From Marisalimonas sp016777705 (lineage in GTDB: Bacteria; Pseudomonadota; Alphaproteobacteria; Puniceispirillales; Marisalimonadaceae), in assembly GCF_047717795.1 (NCBI RefSeq), contig NZ_CP159808.1, positions 930,001 to 994,000 on the forward strand: a stretch of DNA of 64,000 nucleotides. The letters are read 5' to 3'. Below, piece by piece: positions 62,264 to 64,000 of the stretch. The notes beneath the pieces are model-generated. The model was given only the letters and a program-made list of their open reading frames with translations. It was not told the DNA's origin and did not search any database. Position 1 is the first letter of the stretch. Every line of letters starts with the position of its first letter. The position numbers were made by a program, and so were the translations under genes.

Positions 62264-64000
62264 TCACTGAACTTCAGTATTTAATAAGAAATTTTCTAAA
62301 TCATTATAATTTCTTACTAGTTTATGTTTGGTTGCTAAGTTTTTAATAAAGTAATTAGAATAATCATTAAAAAAACTCTTTGATAAAGAAAGGTTTAGAT
62401 TATTATTAATTTCAATATTTTTTTGATAATCATCAACTTTACGGTTTTTAACTTTAACAGCTATAACGCCATCAACTGTATTTAAAAAGTTTATATCTTT
62501 ATTGTCTATCTCAAAAATATTAAAAATCAATGAGTTGTCAGAAAAGTTTTTTAAACTTTTCTGATTTCTTTTAATGGTTCCATTTGACTTAAGATTTTCA
62601 TTTTTTGATAAGATTAATTTTTTTAATTTTGCTTTAGTTTGATTTACAACTTCATTTGAGGTCCATTTATCTAAGATTTTTTGTCTTACTTGTTCAAAAG
62701 CCAACATTTCTTTACTGTTTTCTTTTATTACTTGAATTATTGCATAAGTATCGTTTTTTAAGTCAATTATATCACTTGTTTCATTTAATTTAGTCATCCA
62801 AATATTTTTTAAAAAGTCTTCACCTTTATTAAAAAAAGTTTTGTTTTTAGTATATGAATACAAAAAACTATCCTCAGAAACCTTATTGAGTTGTTTTACA
62901 AATATTTTATTTTTAAATATATCAGATCTAGTAATTTCTTCTAGATTATTACCTTCGGCTATTAAATCTTCAATCAAATCAAGTTTTTCATATAGTATTT
63001 CAATAGATAATTCATTTAACAGATTTAGTTTAATGTCTTTAATAATATCTTCATATTTTATTTCAGTTTTAGGAATAATATTAACAATCTTGTAAACATT
63101 GAAACCAAACTCAGTTTTTAAAGGTCCAATTACATCATTTTTTTTACCAGAAAATAAAGGTTCTGCACTTATGTCAGGTAACTCTTTTTTAGTAAGTAAG
63201 CCTAAACTTATATCATCTTTGGAAAGATTAAATATCTTTGACGCCGCAGTTTGGAATGGTGTACCGTCATTTATTAATTTTCTAAGCTCATCAACTTTAT
63301 TTTTTTCTTGAGATATAATTTGATAAATTTCTCTTTTTTCGGCTGTTATATAGTTTGATTTATTGATTTCATATTTATCATCAATTTGTTTTTTTGTAAT
63401 TTTTACTTGATCGTGAAAATCAGATGGTTTTATTTCAATATATTTAATATCTCTTGTCTTTGGTAAAACATAGGGCGATTTATTGTTTCTAAAAAACTCT
63501 TCTAAAGTTTTTATCTCAGGCTGTTGAATATCTTTTTTATTTAAGTATTTCATGAATTCAAATTCAATATCTCTAACTTCGTTTTGGTAATCAATTATAG
63601 CTTTAACAATTTTGTTGTCATAAGTGTGATTAAACTGAAAAGGCATTGAAATTTGTTTAAAGTTTCCTTCTGTTTGAATCATTTCAAGGTATTTCTTTTC
63701 TGTTAAACCGGCGTTATTAAGAGATTGAAAATATTTATTTTCTGAAAATTTTCCAAGTGGATTTTTAAAAGCACTCTCATTTCTAACAGCTTTAGTTTGA
63801 ACAGATAATGGAACATGTAAGTTAAGAAAATCTGCTTCTTTATTAATAAGTATTTCTTGTTCGAATTTATTTAATACGTTTTGAAGTATCCCATTTTTTA
63901 AAGTATCTTGTAAAGATGGTCGTTGGGGTAGGGAGTATCTTAATTTATTTAGCTCGTAAATAACCTCTTCCATTGATATTTCTTTATTTTCAACTGAAAG
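62264..64000 (-). CDS. PpiD/SurA-type periplasmic peptidyl-prolyl isomerase (N-terminus outside window)
   Basis: A membrane-anchored foldase for secreted proteins. The frame is open to the window edge past the ATG at 63973: the codons before it read SVENKEISMEEV, the family's conserved start of the SurA_N domain, so the gene continues upstream and its membrane anchor is not visible. Present are the SurA_N-like helical part (to about residue 150 of the visible portion) and a parvulin domain (about 200-300) with REIYQIISQEKNK, KDDISLGLLTKKELP and KNDVIGPLKTEFGFNVYKI. A poorly conserved Lys/Asn-rich C-terminal region follows. Confidence 0.9.
   Translation of the reverse strand, partial: LSVENKEISMEEVIYELNKLRYSLPQRPSLQDTLKNGILQNVLNKFEQEILINKEADFLNLHVPLSVQTKAVRNESAFKNPLGKFSENKYFQSLNNAGLTEKKYLEMIQTEGNFKQISMPFQFNHTYDNKIVKAIIDYQNEVRDIEFEFMKYLNKKDIQQPEIKTLEEFFRNNKSPYVLPKTRDIKYIEIKPSDFHDQVKITKKQIDDKYEINKSNYITAEKREIYQIISQEKNKVDELRKLINDGTPFQTAASKIFNLSKDDISLGLLTKKELPDISAEPLFSGKKNDVIGPLKTEFGFNVYKIVNIIPKTEIKYEDIIKDIKLNLLNELSIEILYEKLDLIEDLIAEGNNLEEITRSDIFKNKIFVKQLNKVSEDSFLYSYTKNKTFFNKGEDFLKNIWMTKLNETSDIIDLKNDTYAIIQVIKENSKEMLAFEQVRQKILDKWTSNEVVNQTKAKLKKLILSKNENLKSNGTIKRNQKSLKNFSDNSLIFNIFEIDNKDINFLNTVDGVIAVKVKNRKVDDYQKNIEINNNLNLSLSKSFFNDYSNYFIKNLATKHKLVRNYNDLENFLLNTEVQ

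Noticed and set aside
1..64000. CRISPR arrays, insertion sequences and prophage genes.
   Set aside because: No regularly spaced repeats, no transposase, integrase or phage structural genes were found anywhere in the window.

Overview
The window comes from an A+T-rich genome (about 30% G+C by eye) of a free-living alphaproteobacterium, probably a streamlined marine lineage. The evidence is gene order. The runs tsf-pyrH-frr-uppS-cdsA-dxr-rseP-bamA-ompH-lpxD-fabZ-lpxA-lpxI-lpxB-gltA, trpD-trpC-moaC-moeA-lexA-gltX, birA-coaX-rnj-DUF1467, glyA-nrdR-ribDEBH-nusB-thiL and bamE-cbp3-plsX-fabH-ihfA-merR are all alphaproteobacterial. So are LpxI in place of LpxH, the extended S9 protein, the Cbp3 chaperone and the direct-repeat SOS box. 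Coding density is very high, overlapping ATGA/TGATG junctions are frequent, and many starts are TTG. No IS element, phage gene or CRISPR array is visible.

Layout. 1-13019 (+): end of tsf, then translation/nucleotide, undecaprenyl/phospholipid, MEP-pathway, outer-membrane assembly and lipid A genes. 13023-20106 (-): gltA, gltX, lexA (with its own SOS box), moeA, moaC, trpC, trpD. 20344-24645 (+): rplM-rpsI with a strong terminator, hom, recJ, tRNA-Glu(TTC). 24646-25777: an unusual patch behind the tRNA with inverted repeats and a membrane-protein gene split by a -1 frame change at an A7 run. 25856-29685: alpha/beta hydrolase, acyl-CoA synthetase, EamA permease. 29682-37441 (-): a likely seven-gene operon with a three-subunit molybdenum hydroxylase, an EamA permease, 6-phosphogluconate dehydrogenase, gluconokinase and a Pif1-like helicase. 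37555-38670 (+): another EamA permease and a small membrane protein. 38683-46030: a complete Na+-NQR system, with nqrM and apbE divergent from nqrABCDEF. 46165-51358: a degenerate NuoL-like gene, then birA, coaX, rnj and a DUF1467 protein. 51461-58399: rpiB, glyA, nrdR, the riboflavin operon, nusB, thiL. 58396-64000: bamE, cbp3, plsX, fabH, ihfA, merR and the C-terminal part of a PpiD-type foldase.

The most interesting point is the NQR region. In many alphaproteobacteria the complex I (nuoA-N) operon lies directly before birA-coaX-rnj-DUF1467. Here that position holds a Na+-NQR operon followed by one NuoL homologue that has lost the residues needed for proton pumping and its C-terminal lateral helix. 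I infer that Na+-NQR replaced complex I at this locus and left a fossil or repurposed NuoL. Flavin supply (ribDEBH), covalent flavinylation (apbE) and Fe maturation (nqrM) are encoded nearby. Molybdenum cofactor genes (moaC, moeA) are consistent with the molybdenum hydroxylase in the same window. No stretch over 300 bases lacks a gene; the emptiest areas are 24646-24902, 39954-40197 and 20107-20343.
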